A stretch of DNA of 64,000 bases from positions 262,516 through 326,515 of the forward strand of contig NZ_BMWA01000010.1 in assembly GCF_014650995.1 (NCBI RefSeq). Direction: 5' to 3'. A model generated the notes under the pieces. The model worked only from the letters and a program-made list of their open reading frames with translations, was not told where the DNA came from and searched no databases. The position numbers and the translations under genes were made by a program. Positions within the stretch are counted from its first letter, which is position 1. Each line of letters begins with the position of its first letter. Positions 16,704 through 26,152 of the stretch are shown here, in pieces. The DNA comes from Streptomyces viridiviolaceus. Its GTDB lineage: Bacteria > Actinomycetota > Actinomycetes > Streptomycetales > Streptomycetaceae.

Positions 16704-19667
16704 TCAGCCCGAGGCCGTCGGCTCGGCAGCGATCAGCCCCTGCCGGTAGGCGACCGCCACCGCCTCCGTACGGCTCGCCGCGCTCAGCTTGGCGAGGATG
16801 TTGGAGACGTGGACGCTCGCCGTCTTGGCGCTGATGAACAGCTCCTCGCCTATCTGCCGGTTGCTGCGTCCGAGGGCCAGCAGCCGCAGCACCTCCCGCT
16901 CACGGGCCGTCAGCACCGAGCCGCGGTCCCCGCCGGCCGGCCCGGGCGTCAGCCGGCCGCGGCGGACCAGATCGTCGAGCCGCTCCCGCAGCAGCGTGGC
17001 GCCGAGCCGGTCGGCCTCCCGCCGTACCGCGTCGGCCTCGACGGCGGCCTCCTCGCGGCGGTCGGCCGCCAGCAGCGCCTCGGCCAGCCGCAGCCGGCAC
17101 CGCGCGTGTTCGTAGGCGTCGAGGTGGGCGAAGCCGGCCACCGCCGCCGCCCAGGCCGCCGGGTCCGGCCCGGACACCGCCCGTCCCCGCTCCGCCTCGG
17201 CGCGGGCCAGCCACGCCTGCCCCTCCGGGCCCTGCGACATGCCGCCCTCGCCGTGCCCGGCCGACTCCCGTGCCTGCTCCACGAGGCCGGCCGCGGTGTC
17301 CGCCCAGCGGCGCGCCCCCTCCTCGTCACCGGTCAGGCGCAGCTCCGCGGCCCTGTCGGCGACGGCGGCCAGCGCGAGAGCGGCGAGCCGGACCGTGACG
17401 TGGGGCAGCGTCCCCGCGGCGTCGGTCAGGGCCTCGACCGTCGACCGCATCCACCGCACGGCCTCCTCCGCATCCCCGCGCAGTGCCGCGGCGTCGGTCA
17501 GCACGATGCCCGCGACCAGCGTCCCCATCCAGTCGAACGGCCCCTCCAGCAGCGTGCGGGCGCGCTCGGCGGCCCCGAAGTCGCCGCGCGCCAGCGCCAC
17601 GTACAGCGGGGGTCCGGCCGTGTAGCCGCCCGCGGCGGGCAGTACCCCGGCTTCGTCCGCCGCCTCGCGCACGCACTCGTCCCAGCGGCCCAGGGTGTAC
17701 TGCACCAGCAGCCGCAGGTACCGCATCTCCCGCGGGTACGGCGCGGACAGCAGACCGGAGCGGCGGGCCCGGTCCAGTCCCTCCGTCGCCCACGGCAGGC
17801 ACTCCTGCAGGTCGCCGGACTCGAAGCAGCCGATGGCGAGGTTGAACAGCGCGCGCAGCTCCACCGGCGCGTTGCCCGCCCGCCGCGCCAGCTCCCGGGC
17901 CTCCTGGAGCCGTTCGCGGCCCTCCGGCGTGCGCCGGCCGCTGCCCTCCAGGGCGACCAGGGAGACGAGCAGGTCGGCCCGGGCATCGTCGACCCCCAGT
18001 GCCTCCGCGACGCGCAGGGCACGGCGGGCGGTGCGCAGCGCGGTCTCGTTGTCCCCCAGCTGGCGGGCGGTCACGACGTGCGTGGCGGCGGCCCACACCC
18101 AGGTCGCCGACGGGGGCTCGGCGGGGATCAGGGCGAGGGCCTCGCTGCTGTGGGCGAAGGCGGCCGTGAGACTGTCGACGTTCAGCAGGTTCCCGGCCAG
18201 GGTGTAGCGGACGCGGGCGGCCAGCTCCAGGTCCGCGTCCTGGCCGAGGCCGGCCAGCGCCGACCGGGTCAGGGAGACCGCGCGGTGCAGCTCACCGGCG
18301 TGCGCGGCCGCCGCCGAGGCACGCAGCGTCAGCGTCACCGTGTCGGTCCCCGCCGGCCGCGCGGAGGCGTCCACCGCCGCCCACAGGTCGAGGGCCGCCT
18401 CGACGTGCCGCAGCTCCTCGGCGGGCGCGCCGACGCGCTGGGCGTGGTCGGCGGCCTCCAGCGAGGCGGCGAGCGCCTCGGGCAGGTCGTGGCTCTCCCG
18501 GTAGTGGTGGGCGCGCTCGGCCGCGTTCCCGGCGCGGCGGTCCCGCCCGGCCAGCAGCCGGGCGAACGCGCCGTGCAGGCGGGCCCGTTCACCGGGGAGC
18601 AGGTCGGCGTAGACCGCCTCCCGCGCGAGGGCGTGCCGGAAGGAGTACGTGTCACCCTCGCCGGGGACCAGGAGCTGCCGTTCCACGGCCTCGCGCAGCG
18701 CCGTCTCCAACTCGGCCTCGGGCAGCCCGACGGCGTCCCGCAGCAGGTCGTGCCCGACCCGGCGCCCGGCGACGGCGGCGGTGCGCAGCACCTGCTGTGC
18801 GGTGTCGGAGAGCTGCTCGAACCGGATCAGCAGGACGTCGACCAGGCCGGTGGGCACCCCTCCCGCCGGCGTGTCGGTGGCCGCGACCAGCTCCTCCGCG
18901 TAGAAGGCGTTGCCCTCCGCGCGCTCGACGATCCGGTGGACCGTGGCGTCCGGCAGCGGACGCTCCCGCAGGGCGCGCACCAGCCGGGCCACGTCGGCGT
19001 CGGGCAACGGACGCAGTTCCATCCGCTCCACGGCGGGCAGCCGCACCAGCTCGGCGAGGAGCGGGCGCAGGGGGTGGCGGCGGTGCAGGTCGTCCGCCCG
19101 GTACGAGGCGAACACCGCGAGCCGGTGGGCGGGCGCTCCGCCCGCCGGATGCTGGAGGATCCCCCGGCTCAGCAGGAACCGCAGCAGGTCCCGGGAGGAC
19201 TGGTCGGCCCAGTGCAGGTCCTCCAGGACCAGCAGCAGCGGAGCGGCCTGCGCCAGCTCGACCAGGAGCGCCGCCACACCCTCGAAGAGCCGCAGCCTGG
19301 CGTCCGCGTGACGCGTGGCGTCCGTACCGCCGCCGAGCAGCCGGTCGAGCACCGGGTGCGCGGCGAGGACGGGGGCGAACCGCTCGTCCCCGGCGAGCAC
19401 ACCCAGGATCTCGGTGAACGGCAGATACGGCAGACCCACGTCACCGAGGTCGACGCAGTGCCCGGTGAGCACGGTGGTCCCGGCCTGCGCGGCCCGGTCG
19501 GCGACCTCGTCCAGCACGCGGGTCTTGCCGACTCCGGCGTCGCCCGCGATCAGCACCGCGCGGGCCGCCCCGCCGCGGGCACGTTCCAGTACGCCGGTAA
19601 GGCGGGCGAGTTCGGCCTCACGGCCGACGAGCGGGGTGGTGAATGAGATCTGCGGCACGCCGACCAT
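16704..19667 (-). CDS. LAL-family transcriptional regulator (AAA ATPase, TPR, LuxR HTH)
   Basis: Large ATP-binding LuxR-type regulator (MalT/LAL class) of 987 residues. Walker A GDAGVGKTR is at about 41-49 and Walker B LLLVLEDLHWAD at about 143-154. A long helical TPR-like sensor region (about 400-880) follows, and the C-terminal LuxR helix-turn-helix (LTAREREVLRLLALGRSNRQ near 925-944, then KTASVHVSNILAKL). Such proteins usually activate nearby or pathway genes after binding ATP and a ligand; the ligand is unknown. ATG 19667 with GGAGG about 12 bases upstream is chosen; a longer frame to 19781 adds a low-complexity leader. Monocistronic. Confidence 0.93.
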   Translation of the reverse strand: MVGVPQISFTTPLVGREAELARLTGVLERARGGAARAVLIAGDAGVGKTRVLDEVADRAAQAGTTVLTGHCVDLGDVGLPYLPFTEILGVLAGDERFAPVLAAHPVLDRLLGGGTDATRHADARLRLFEGVAALLVELAQAAPLLLVLEDLHWADQSSRDLLRFLLSRGILQHPAGGAPAHRLAVFASYRADDLHRRHPLRPLLAELVRLPAVERMELRPLPDADVARLVRALRERPLPDATVHRIVERAEGNAFYAEELVAATDTPAGGVPTGLVDVLLIRFEQLSDTAQQVLRTAAVAGRRVGHDLLRDAVGLPEAELETALREAVERQLLVPGEGDTYSFRHALAREAVYADLLPGERARLHGAFARLLAGRDRRAGNAAERAHHYRESHDLPEALAASLEAADHAQRVGAPAEELRHVEAALDLWAAVDASARPAGTDTVTLTLRASAAAAHAGELHRAVSLTRSALAGLGQDADLELAARVRYTLAGNLLNVDSLTAAFAHSSEALALIPAEPPSATWVWAAATHVVTARQLGDNETALRTARRALRVAEALGVDDARADLLVSLVALEGSGRRTPEGRERLQEARELARRAGNAPVELRALFNLAIGCFESGDLQECLPWATEGLDRARRSGLLSAPYPREMRYLRLLVQYTLGRWDECVREAADEAGVLPAAGGYTAGPPLYVALARGDFGAAERARTLLEGPFDWMGTLVAGIVLTDAAALRGDAEEAVRWMRSTVEALTDAAGTLPHVTVRLAALALAAVADRAAELRLTGDEEGARRWADTAAGLVEQARESAGHGEGGMSQGPEGQAWLARAEAERGRAVSGPDPAAWAAAVAGFAHLDAYEHARCRLRLAEALLAADRREEAAVEADAVRREADRLGATLLRERLDDLVRRGRLTPGPAGGDRGSVLTAREREVLRLLALGRSNRQIGEELFISAKTASVHVSNILAKLSAASRTEAVAVAYRQGLIAAEPTASG

Positions 19668-19949
19668 CCTGGCACGTGCCTCCGACAGCACCGCCGCGGC
19701 CGGGGATGCCCCAGCGGGTGTCCGCGCAGTCGCCTGCCCCGCGCTGCCCGGTGCGGCCCCCGCGCGCGGGTGATGCCCCACCGCCGCACCGGGCGAACAC
19801 CCGAGAACGACCCTGGCGTCCGCCCGGCACTCCGCCGGCCTCCGGCCGGGGTGGGGTGGGGTCCCGGAGCACGCACCGGACGCCGCGGGGCCCGCCCTCC
19901 GGGCGGACGACGTGACCTCGCGGACACCCCCGAAGGCGCGGCGGGACGT

Positions 19950-20303
19950 TCAGCGCCGCAGCGTCCGGGCCCAGTCCCGCGGTACCCGTCCCGCCGGTCC
20001 GGGGGACGGCTGGTCCTCGGGGTGGCTCCCGGGCGGGGCGAGGTCGGGTCCGGCCTCGCGCAGCTCGTTCGTCGCGTAGTCCCAGAACCAGTCCTCACCC
20101 GGCTCGAAGCTCTGCACCACGGGATGCCCGGTGGCCCGGTAGTGGCCCGTGGCATGCTGCCCCGGCGAGCTGTCGCAGCAGCCGATGTGGCCGCAGGCCG
20201 CGCAGCGCCGCAGATGGAACCACCAGCCGCCCGCCGCGTCGCACTCGGCACAGCCGGTGCCGCTCGGTACGGCGGTGGGGTCGATTCCGGTGTCACTGGT
20301 CAT
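19950..20303 (-). CDS. UBP-type zinc-finger protein
   Basis: Small protein of 117 residues with a ZnF-UBP domain (about 18-80): CAECDAAGG, FHLRRCAACGHIGCC, HATGHYRATGHP and a C-terminal EDWFWDY, with Cys/His placed to bind zinc. Eukaryotic ZnF-UBP binds the ubiquitin C-terminus; the bacterial target is unknown. ATG 20303 overlaps the stop of the histidine kinase gene as ATGA, so it is translated with it. It is the third gene of the reductase-kinase-zinc finger module. The Pro-rich tail is disordered. Confidence 0.88.
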   Translation of the reverse strand: MTSDTGIDPTAVPSGTGCAECDAAGGWWFHLRRCAACGHIGCCDSSPGQHATGHYRATGHPVVQSFEPGEDWFWDYATNELREAGPDLAPPGSHPEDQPSPGPAGRVPRDWARTLRR

Positions 20304-21757
20304 GCCGGCTCCTCGGTCGGTTCGGATGCGGCGGCGTTGAGCGGAAGCAGGACCTGGAAGCGGGTGTCGCCCGGTTCGGACGTCACCTGGAGCGTGCCGT
20401 GGTGCTTGTTGACGACGATCCGCCAGGAGATGTCCAGGCCGAGCCCGGTGCCCTCGCCCACCGGCTTGGTGGTGAAGAACGGGTCGAAGATCCGCCCCCG
20501 GATCTCCTGCGGGATCCCGGTGCCGGTGTCGCGGAACTCCACCAGCAGCCGGTCGTGGTCGAGCGCGGTCCGCACGGTCAGTGTGCCCTCCTCGCCCGTG
20601 TCGCGCATGGCGGAGACCGCGTTGTCGATCAGGTTGGTCCACACCTGGTTCAGTTCCGCCGGATACCCGGGGACGCTCGGCAGTGTGCGGTCGTACTCCT
20701 TGACGACCCGGATCCCGGGGCCGATCTTGCCCGACAGCATCAGCAGGGTGCTGTCGAGGAGTTCATGGACGTCGACGATCCGGTAGGGCGCCCGGTCGAG
20801 CTGCGCGTACTGCTTGGCGGCGTCCACGAGGTGGGAGATGCGGGCGGTGGAGTCCGCGATCTCGTCCATCAGCAGCTCGGTCTCCACGGTGTAGTTGAGC
20901 CATCCGACCGCCCCCGGCAGGATGTCCTCGTCCACGGCCGCCGCGACCTGGTCCAGCCACTCGGTGTCCAGTCCGGCCTGCACGAAGGTCGGTGCGAGCT
21001 GCCAGCCGCCCTCGATGCCGTGGTCGTCGAGCCAGTCGGCGAGCGCGTCCTCGCGGTCGGCGGCCTCCAGCGGGGTGAGCGAGGGTGCCTTGGCGACCCG
21101 CTCGGCGGTGCGCTCCTGGACGTCGATGAGGTTCGCCAACGCGTCGCGGGAGAAGGGCCCTTCGGCGATGACGGCGAGCTTGCGCCGCATCTTCGCCACC
21201 CGCTCCCGCAGCGTCGCCGTGGCGCGCACGGCCGCGGCGGCCGGATTGTTCAGCTCGTGGGTGAGACCGGCGGACAACGAGCCGAGCGCCAGCAGCCGTT
21301 CACGCTGGCCGATGGCCCGCTGCGTGTTCTTCGAGCCGAAGAAGAGCCCCTCCAGCAGATGCACCGCCATCGGGAACCACTCCTGCATGACGCTCGCGAA
21401 GGTGTCGGCGGGAAGCACGAAGAACCGCGTCGGCTCGGTGACACGCATGGAGTTGTTGTAGACCTGCGGCACCCGGTCGCCGAGATACGCCTGCATGGAG
21501 CCCGCGTACACCCCGCGCTGCGAGGTCCGGGTGACCTCCACGTCGTCCCCGCCGACCCGGCGGGAGAGGACCACCGTGCCCTCCAGCATCACGTAGAAGC
21601 ACGTGGCCGGCTCCCCTTCGGTGTACACGGGACCGGGTTCGAACAGCTCCACCCGGCCCTCCGCGCACAGCCGGCCGAGCTGCTCCGGCGTCAGCTTCTC
21701 GAACAGGAACAGCGCCCCGATCTCCTCGGGCGAGCACGGCATCGACCGCCCGCTCAC
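20300..21757 (-). CDS. Cyclic-nucleotide-binding-domain histidine kinase
   Basis: Soluble sensor kinase of 485 residues. An N-terminal cNMP-binding/CRP-like beta barrel (about 10-130; LFEPGPVYTEGEPATCFYVM) is followed by a HisKA-type dimerisation helix with LSAGLTHELNNP (phospho-acceptor His near 172) and a HATPase domain with NLIDNAVSAM, DTGTGIP and GTGLGL. No membrane segment. GTG 21757 overlaps the upstream reductase stop (GTGA), and TGGAG lies six bases upstream. The immediate partner is the receiver domain of the upstream gene, so a phosphorelay within the operon is likely. The nucleotide or other signal is unknown. Confidence 0.92.
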   Translation of the reverse strand: MSGRSMPCSPEEIGALFLFEKLTPEQLGRLCAEGRVELFEPGPVYTEGEPATCFYVMLEGTVVLSRRVGGDDVEVTRTSQRGVYAGSMQAYLGDRVPQVYNNSMRVTEPTRFFVLPADTFASVMQEWFPMAVHLLEGLFFGSKNTQRAIGQRERLLALGSLSAGLTHELNNPAAAAVRATATLRERVAKMRRKLAVIAEGPFSRDALANLIDVQERTAERVAKAPSLTPLEAADREDALADWLDDHGIEGGWQLAPTFVQAGLDTEWLDQVAAAVDEDILPGAVGWLNYTVETELLMDEIADSTARISHLVDAAKQYAQLDRAPYRIVDVHELLDSTLLMLSGKIGPGIRVVKEYDRTLPSVPGYPAELNQVWTNLIDNAVSAMRDTGEEGTLTVRTALDHDRLLVEFRDTGTGIPQEIRGRIFDPFFTTKPVGEGTGLGLDISWRIVVNKHHGTLQVTSEPGDTRFQVLLPLNAAASEPTEEPA

Positions 21758-23430
21758 GACTGCTCCAGGTACCGGTGGACGAGCATCACGGCCATGGCTC
21801 CCTCTCCGACGGCGGACGCGACCCGCTTCGCGGACTCGGCGCGGGCGTCGCCCGCCACGAACACGCCCGGGACGCTGGTCTCCAGGTGGTACGGCGGCCG
21901 GTCCAGCTCCCAGTCCGCCGGCGGCCGTCCGTCGGGCGTCAGGTCGGGGCCGGCGAGGATGAACCCGCGCCCGTCGCGCAGGACCGTGCCGTCCAGCCAG
22001 TCGGTCAGCGGAGCCGCGCCGATGAACACGAACAACCACTGCGCGTCGACGAGTTCGCTGCGGCCGCTGCCCACGTCGCGCAGGGTCAGCCGCTCCAGGT
22101 GGCCGTCGCCGTGCGCCTCCTCGACGACCGTGCCGCAGCGCACGACGATGTTGGGCGTCCGCTCGATCTGCTGGATCAGGTAGTGCGACATCGACGCCGA
22201 CAGCGACGGCCCGCGCACCAGCAGGGTCACCGACTTGGCCCCCCGGGCCAGGTACATCGCCGCCTGACCGGCGGAGTTGGCCCCGCCGACGATGTACACG
22301 TCGTGCCCCTGGCAGGAGGCCGCCTCCGTCAGCGCCGACCCGTAGAACACGCCGCAGCCGGTCAGGTCGACCGTGCCCGCAGCGGGGAGCTCCCGGTAGG
22401 AGACACCGGTCGCGAGGATCACGCTGTGCGCGGCGACCGCCGAACCGTCCGAGAACCGCACGATCCGCGCCGACCCGCAGATCTCCAGACCGGTCACCTC
22501 CCGCGCCGTGAGGATCTCGGCGCCGAACTTCGCCGCCTGCCGCCGGGCCCGCTCGGTGAGCTGCGAGCCCGACACCCCGTCCGGGAAGCCGAGGTAGTTC
22601 TCGATCCGCGAGCTCTGCCCGGCCTGCCCGCCGGTCGCCGACCGCTCCACCAGAACCGTCCGCAGCCCCTCCGACGCCCCGTACACGGCCGCGCCGAGCC
22701 CCGCCGGACCGCCGCCGATCACCACCAGGTCGTAGAAGTCGGACGTCGGCGTCGTCGCCAGGCCCACGTGGGCGGCGAGGTCGGGAGCGTCCGGCTCCAC
22801 CAGCGGCGTCCCGTCCGCCGTGATCACCACCGGCAGCCGCTGCCCGTCCTGCCCCGCGGCCGACAGCAGCCGCCGCCCCTCCGGCTCGTCGGAGGAGTAC
22901 CAGCGGTAGGGCACCTGGTTGCGGGCCAGGAACTCCCGGACCTCCGAGGAGCGCGCCGACCAGCGGTGCCCGACGACCTTGGTGCTGGGCACGGGCCGGT
23001 GGTCGCCGGTGCGCCACGCCTGGAGCAGGTCGTCCACGACCGGGTAGAGCTTCTCCTCCGGCGGATCCCACGGCTTGAGCAGGTAGTGGTCGAGGTCGAC
23101 GACGTTGATCGCGTCGATCGCCGCGCCCGTGTCCGCGTACGCCGTCAGCAGCACCCGCCGGGCGCCCGGATACACGTCCAGGGCCTGCTCCAGGAACTCG
23201 ATGCCGTTCATCCGGGGCATCCGGTAGTCGGCGAGGATCACGGCCACCAGGTCGCCGCGGAGCTTCAGCTCACGCAGCGCGTCGAGCGCGGACTCGCCGG
23301 ACTCCGCCCGCACGATCCGGTACGAGGCGCCGTAGCGCCGCCGCAGGTCACGGGCGACGGCCCGGGAGACTCCCGGATCGTCGTCCACGGTCATGATGAC
23401 GGTCCGCGCGGTGTCGGCGGCCTGTGTCAT
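21754..23430 (-). CDS. Response-regulator receiver fused to a thioredoxin-reductase-like flavoprotein
   Basis: 558 residues: an N-terminal receiver (about 10-130; DDDPG, phospho-acceptor Asp in ILADYRMP, TAYAD, Lys in LLKPWD). A glutaredoxin-like linker domain follows (about 150-225), then an FAD/NAD(P) reductase (about 233-558; VVIGGGPAGLGAAVYGASEG, VYIVGGANSAGQAAMYLARG, GVFVAGDA). The CxxC redox pair of thioredoxin reductase is replaced: the expected site reads TGCGVFYGSAL, leaving one Cys. Activity may therefore be a phosphorylation-gated flavin oxidoreductase rather than a disulphide reductase. First gene of a three-gene coupled operon; ATG 23430 has GGGGGA upstream. Confidence 0.93.
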   Translation of the reverse strand: MTQAADTARTVIMTVDDDPGVSRAVARDLRRRYGASYRIVRAESGESALDALRELKLRGDLVAVILADYRMPRMNGIEFLEQALDVYPGARRVLLTAYADTGAAIDAINVVDLDHYLLKPWDPPEEKLYPVVDDLLQAWRTGDHRPVPSTKVVGHRWSARSSEVREFLARNQVPYRWYSSDEPEGRRLLSAAGQDGQRLPVVITADGTPLVEPDAPDLAAHVGLATTPTSDFYDLVVIGGGPAGLGAAVYGASEGLRTVLVERSATGGQAGQSSRIENYLGFPDGVSGSQLTERARRQAAKFGAEILTAREVTGLEICGSARIVRFSDGSAVAAHSVILATGVSYRELPAAGTVDLTGCGVFYGSALTEAASCQGHDVYIVGGANSAGQAAMYLARGAKSVTLLVRGPSLSASMSHYLIQQIERTPNIVVRCGTVVEEAHGDGHLERLTLRDVGSGRSELVDAQWLFVFIGAAPLTDWLDGTVLRDGRGFILAGPDLTPDGRPPADWELDRPPYHLETSVPGVFVAGDARAESAKRVASAVGEGAMAVMLVHRYLEQS

Positions 23431-23524
23431 ACGTCCCCCACGTCGAGCGGCCGGGTTCACGGCACGGCGTCCCCGTCACCGCACCGGCCTGACGCCCATC
23501 GTATGTTCCATCGCCGCGCCCCGC

Positions 23525-23890
23525 TCAGGCGGACGGGATGCCGCCCGGGGAGCCCAGCACGCAGAACTCGTTGCCCTCCGGGTCGGTCAGCACCACCCAC
23601 GGCTGCTCGCCCTGCCCGACGTCGGCGCGGCGGGCGCCGAGGGCCAGCAGCCGGGCCACCTCGGCCTGCTGGTCGTCGGGGCGGAAGTCGAGGTGGAGGC
23701 GGTTCTTGACGGTCTTGCCCTCGGGCACCCGGGCGAAGAGCAGCCCCGGCAGGCGGTCGGGCTCCGGACGGATCTCGTACTCGTCGGGCGAGTCGCCGAC
23801 CACCACCCAGCCCAGCGCCTCGGCCCACCAGCGGCCGAGGGCGACAGGATCGGCCGCGTCGACGTTCACCTGCTCCCACTGCAAGGTCAT
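23525..23890 (-). CDS. VOC-family protein (glyoxalase fold), 121 residues
   Basis: Single-module VOC protein. Seen: WEQVNVDAADPVALGRWWAEAL at the N-terminus and the C-terminal metal or ligand strand VVLTDPEGNEFCVLGSP. It resembles the Glyoxalase_6 type common in Streptomyces; substrate unknown. ATG 23890 fits homologue starts. Divergent from the universal stress protein gene with 61 bases between, which must hold both promoters. Confidence 0.85.
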   Translation of the reverse strand: MTLQWEQVNVDAADPVALGRWWAEALGWVVVGDSPDEYEIRPEPDRLPGLLFARVPEGKTVKNRLHLDFRPDDQQAEVARLLALGARRADVGQGEQPWVVLTDPEGNEFCVLGSPGGIPSA

Positions 23891-23951
23891 GGCGGCAGCT
23901 TAGTGAAGACTGGGTCCGACCGACGGCAGAGCTGACACAGGGAGGAACCGC

Positions 23952-24824
23952 ATGACGCGCCCGATCACGGCAGGGGTGGACGGATCGGAGGAGAGCCTGG
24001 CCGCACTGCGCTGGGCGGCCAGGGAGGCGGTCCGCCGGGGGACGCCGCTGCGTGTGGTGCACGCCTGGCGGTTCCAGCCGCGCGAGGTGGTCGGCGCTGC
24101 GGACCGGGACACGCAGGAGCAGTGGGTCCGGGACACCGTGGACGAGGCCGTCCGGACCGTCACCGGACGCCATCCGAAGCTGGAGGTGTCCACCGACGTG
24201 CGCGAGGGCGACAGCGTCGCCGCCCTGCTCGCCGCGGCGGCCGACGCCGAGACGCTCGTGCTCGGCTCGCGCGGCCACGGCCGGGTCGTCGGCTTCCTGC
24301 TCGGCTCCGTCGGCCAGCAGGTGATCGCCGAGACCACGCGGCCCGTCGTCCTCGTCCGGGCCGGGGACCGACCCACCGGGGAGGCCGCCGGCCGGGAGAT
24401 CGTCGTGGGCCAGCAGGGGGAGCCGGAGGACAGCGCCGACGTGCTCGGCTTCGCCTTCGAGACGGCCGCGGCGCGCGGTGCCACCGTGCGCGCCGTTCGG
24501 GCCTGGAGCCTGCCGCCGGTGTTCGCCTACAGCCCCGCCTCCCTCAAGCTGCTCGACGACGCCGGGGGCCTGGAGCCGTACGAGAAGAAGGCGCTCGGCG
24601 AGGCGCTGAAGCCGTGGCGCGAGCGCTTCCCCGACGTCCCGGTGGTCGAGCACGTGGAGATCGGCAGCGCCGGGCAGGTGCTGCTGTCGGTGGCCGGACG
24701 GGCCCAGCTGATGGTCGTCGGCCGCCGGGCCCGCCGCAGCGCCGTCGGCGCCCGGATCGGCTCGGTCGCGCACGGCGTGCTGCACCACGCGGACTGCCCG
24801 GTCGCGGTCGTCCCGCACACGTGA
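23952..24824 (+). CDS. Universal stress protein, two UspA domains
   Basis: ATP-binding tandem UspA protein of 290 residues. Domain 1 (about 1-140) ends with GSRGHGRVVGFLLGSVGQQ, matching the G-2x-G-9x-GS nucleotide motif. Domain 2 (about 150-290) ends with VVGRRARRSAVGARIGSVAH, in which the first Gly pair is altered (RRARR), so ATP binding there is less sure. ATG 23952 has GGGAGGAAC upstream. Its likely role is dormancy or stress protection. Confidence 0.93.
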   Translation: MTRPITAGVDGSEESLAALRWAAREAVRRGTPLRVVHAWRFQPREVVGAADRDTQEQWVRDTVDEAVRTVTGRHPKLEVSTDVREGDSVAALLAAAADAETLVLGSRGHGRVVGFLLGSVGQQVIAETTRPVVLVRAGDRPTGEAAGREIVVGQQGEPEDSADVLGFAFETAAARGATVRAVRAWSLPPVFAYSPASLKLLDDAGGLEPYEKKALGEALKPWRERFPDVPVVEHVEIGSAGQVLLSVAGRAQLMVVGRRARRSAVGARIGSVAHGVLHHADCPVAVVPHT

Positions 24825-24870
24825 CGCGCGCACACGTGCCGCCCGCGGACACGCCTGCCGCGCACCTCAC

Positions 24871-26103
24871 TCAGTCCGCCGTGGGCTGCAGCGTCTCCCG
24901 GGCCTTGGGCAGGATGTTCTCGATGTAGTCCGCGACGGCCGTGTCCAGACCGATGTCGTGCTGCGCCCGCTCGGACAGGTACCAGCGGTGCTCCAGCAGC
25001 TCGTGGTAGATCTCGGCCGGGTCCATGGAGCCGCGCAGCTCGCGCGGAACGGCCCGCACGGTCGGCCGGAACACCTCCCGCACCCAGCGGTGGGCGAGTA
25101 CCTCCGGGCGGGCGCCGAGGGGGTCGCCCGGGGCGTAGTCGTCCTGGGTGGCCATCCAGCTCTCCAGGTCGTTCAGCAGCCGCCGGGCCTGGTTCTCCTC
25201 GGCGTCCAGGCCCGTCAGGCGCAGCAGCTGGCGCTGGTGGTGGCCCGCGTCGACGACCTTGGGCACGAAGGTCACGGTGTCGCCGTTGCCGGCGTGCTCG
25301 ATCTGCATCTCGGCCACGTCGAAGCCGAGGTCGTTGAGCCGGCGTATCCGGCGTTCTATGTAGTGGTACTTGCCCGCCGGGTAGACGGAGGTACGGGTCA
25401 GTTCCTCCCACAGACTCCGGTAGCGGGCGCAGATCTCGGTGCCGAAGTCCACCGGGTCGACGGACGGGTGCAGGGCTCCCGACGCCTCCAGGTCGAGCAG
25501 CTCGCCGCTGATGTTGACGCGGGCGAGGTCCAGGTCGTAGTCGCGCTGTCCGGTGCTCAGCTGCGGGTGCAGTTCCCCGGTCTCGGCGTCCACCAGGTAC
25601 GCGGCGTAGGCGCCCGCGTCGCGCCGGAACAGCGTGTTGGACAGCGAGCAGTCGCCCCAGGCGAACCCGGCCAGGTGCAGTCGCACCAGCAGCACGGCCA
25701 GGGCGTCCATGAGGCGGTGCATGGTCGCCGGGCGCAGCGTCGTCTCGAACATCGACCGGTACGGCATCGAGCCGCCGAGGTGCCGGGTGATCAGCACCGG
25801 TTCCAGCGCCTCGCCGGCGCCGTCGGTGCGGCCGGTGACCACGCCCAGGGCGTCCACCGCGGGGATGGCGAGCCGGTCGAGGTCGCGCAGCAGCTCGTAC
25901 TCGCGCAGCGCGGGCCGTTCGGCGAGCTCCTTGACGGCGATCACCTCTTCCCCGGCCCGGGCGTAGCGGACGACGTGGCGGGAGATGCCGCGCGGCAGCG
26001 GCACGAGGTACTCCTCGGGCCACTCCTCCAGAGGCAGGTGCCACGGCAGTTCGAGCAGGAGGGCGGGGTGCTCCGGGTTGGTGGCGCTGATCTGCAAGGC
26101 CAT
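24871..26103 (-). CDS. DUF4032 / lipopolysaccharide-kinase-like protein
   Basis: 410 residues with a kinase-like N-terminal half (about 40-230) related to WaaP/RIO folds: VIAVKELAERPALREYELLRDL has a Lys in the ATP site, and GFAWGDCSLSNTLF resembles the catalytic loop with Asp and Asn. The C-terminal part (about 230-400) is the DUF4032 domain. Function unknown; a small-molecule or protein kinase is possible. ATG 26103 fits the family start. Converges with the universal stress gene. Confidence 0.88.
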   Translation of the reverse strand: MALQISATNPEHPALLLELPWHLPLEEWPEEYLVPLPRGISRHVVRYARAGEEVIAVKELAERPALREYELLRDLDRLAIPAVDALGVVTGRTDGAGEALEPVLITRHLGGSMPYRSMFETTLRPATMHRLMDALAVLLVRLHLAGFAWGDCSLSNTLFRRDAGAYAAYLVDAETGELHPQLSTGQRDYDLDLARVNISGELLDLEASGALHPSVDPVDFGTEICARYRSLWEELTRTSVYPAGKYHYIERRIRRLNDLGFDVAEMQIEHAGNGDTVTFVPKVVDAGHHQRQLLRLTGLDAEENQARRLLNDLESWMATQDDYAPGDPLGARPEVLAHRWVREVFRPTVRAVPRELRGSMDPAEIYHELLEHRWYLSERAQHDIGLDTAVADYIENILPKARETLQPTAD

Positions 26104-26152
26104 GGCCCGACTCTAGAGCGTCCCCTGCCGCGGCCTGCCGCGCGGTGCCGGT

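Noticed and set aside
16626..19646. Open plus-strand frame of 1006 codons
   Set aside because: Antisense shadow of the LAL regulator, rich in Arg/Gly/Pro with no domain.
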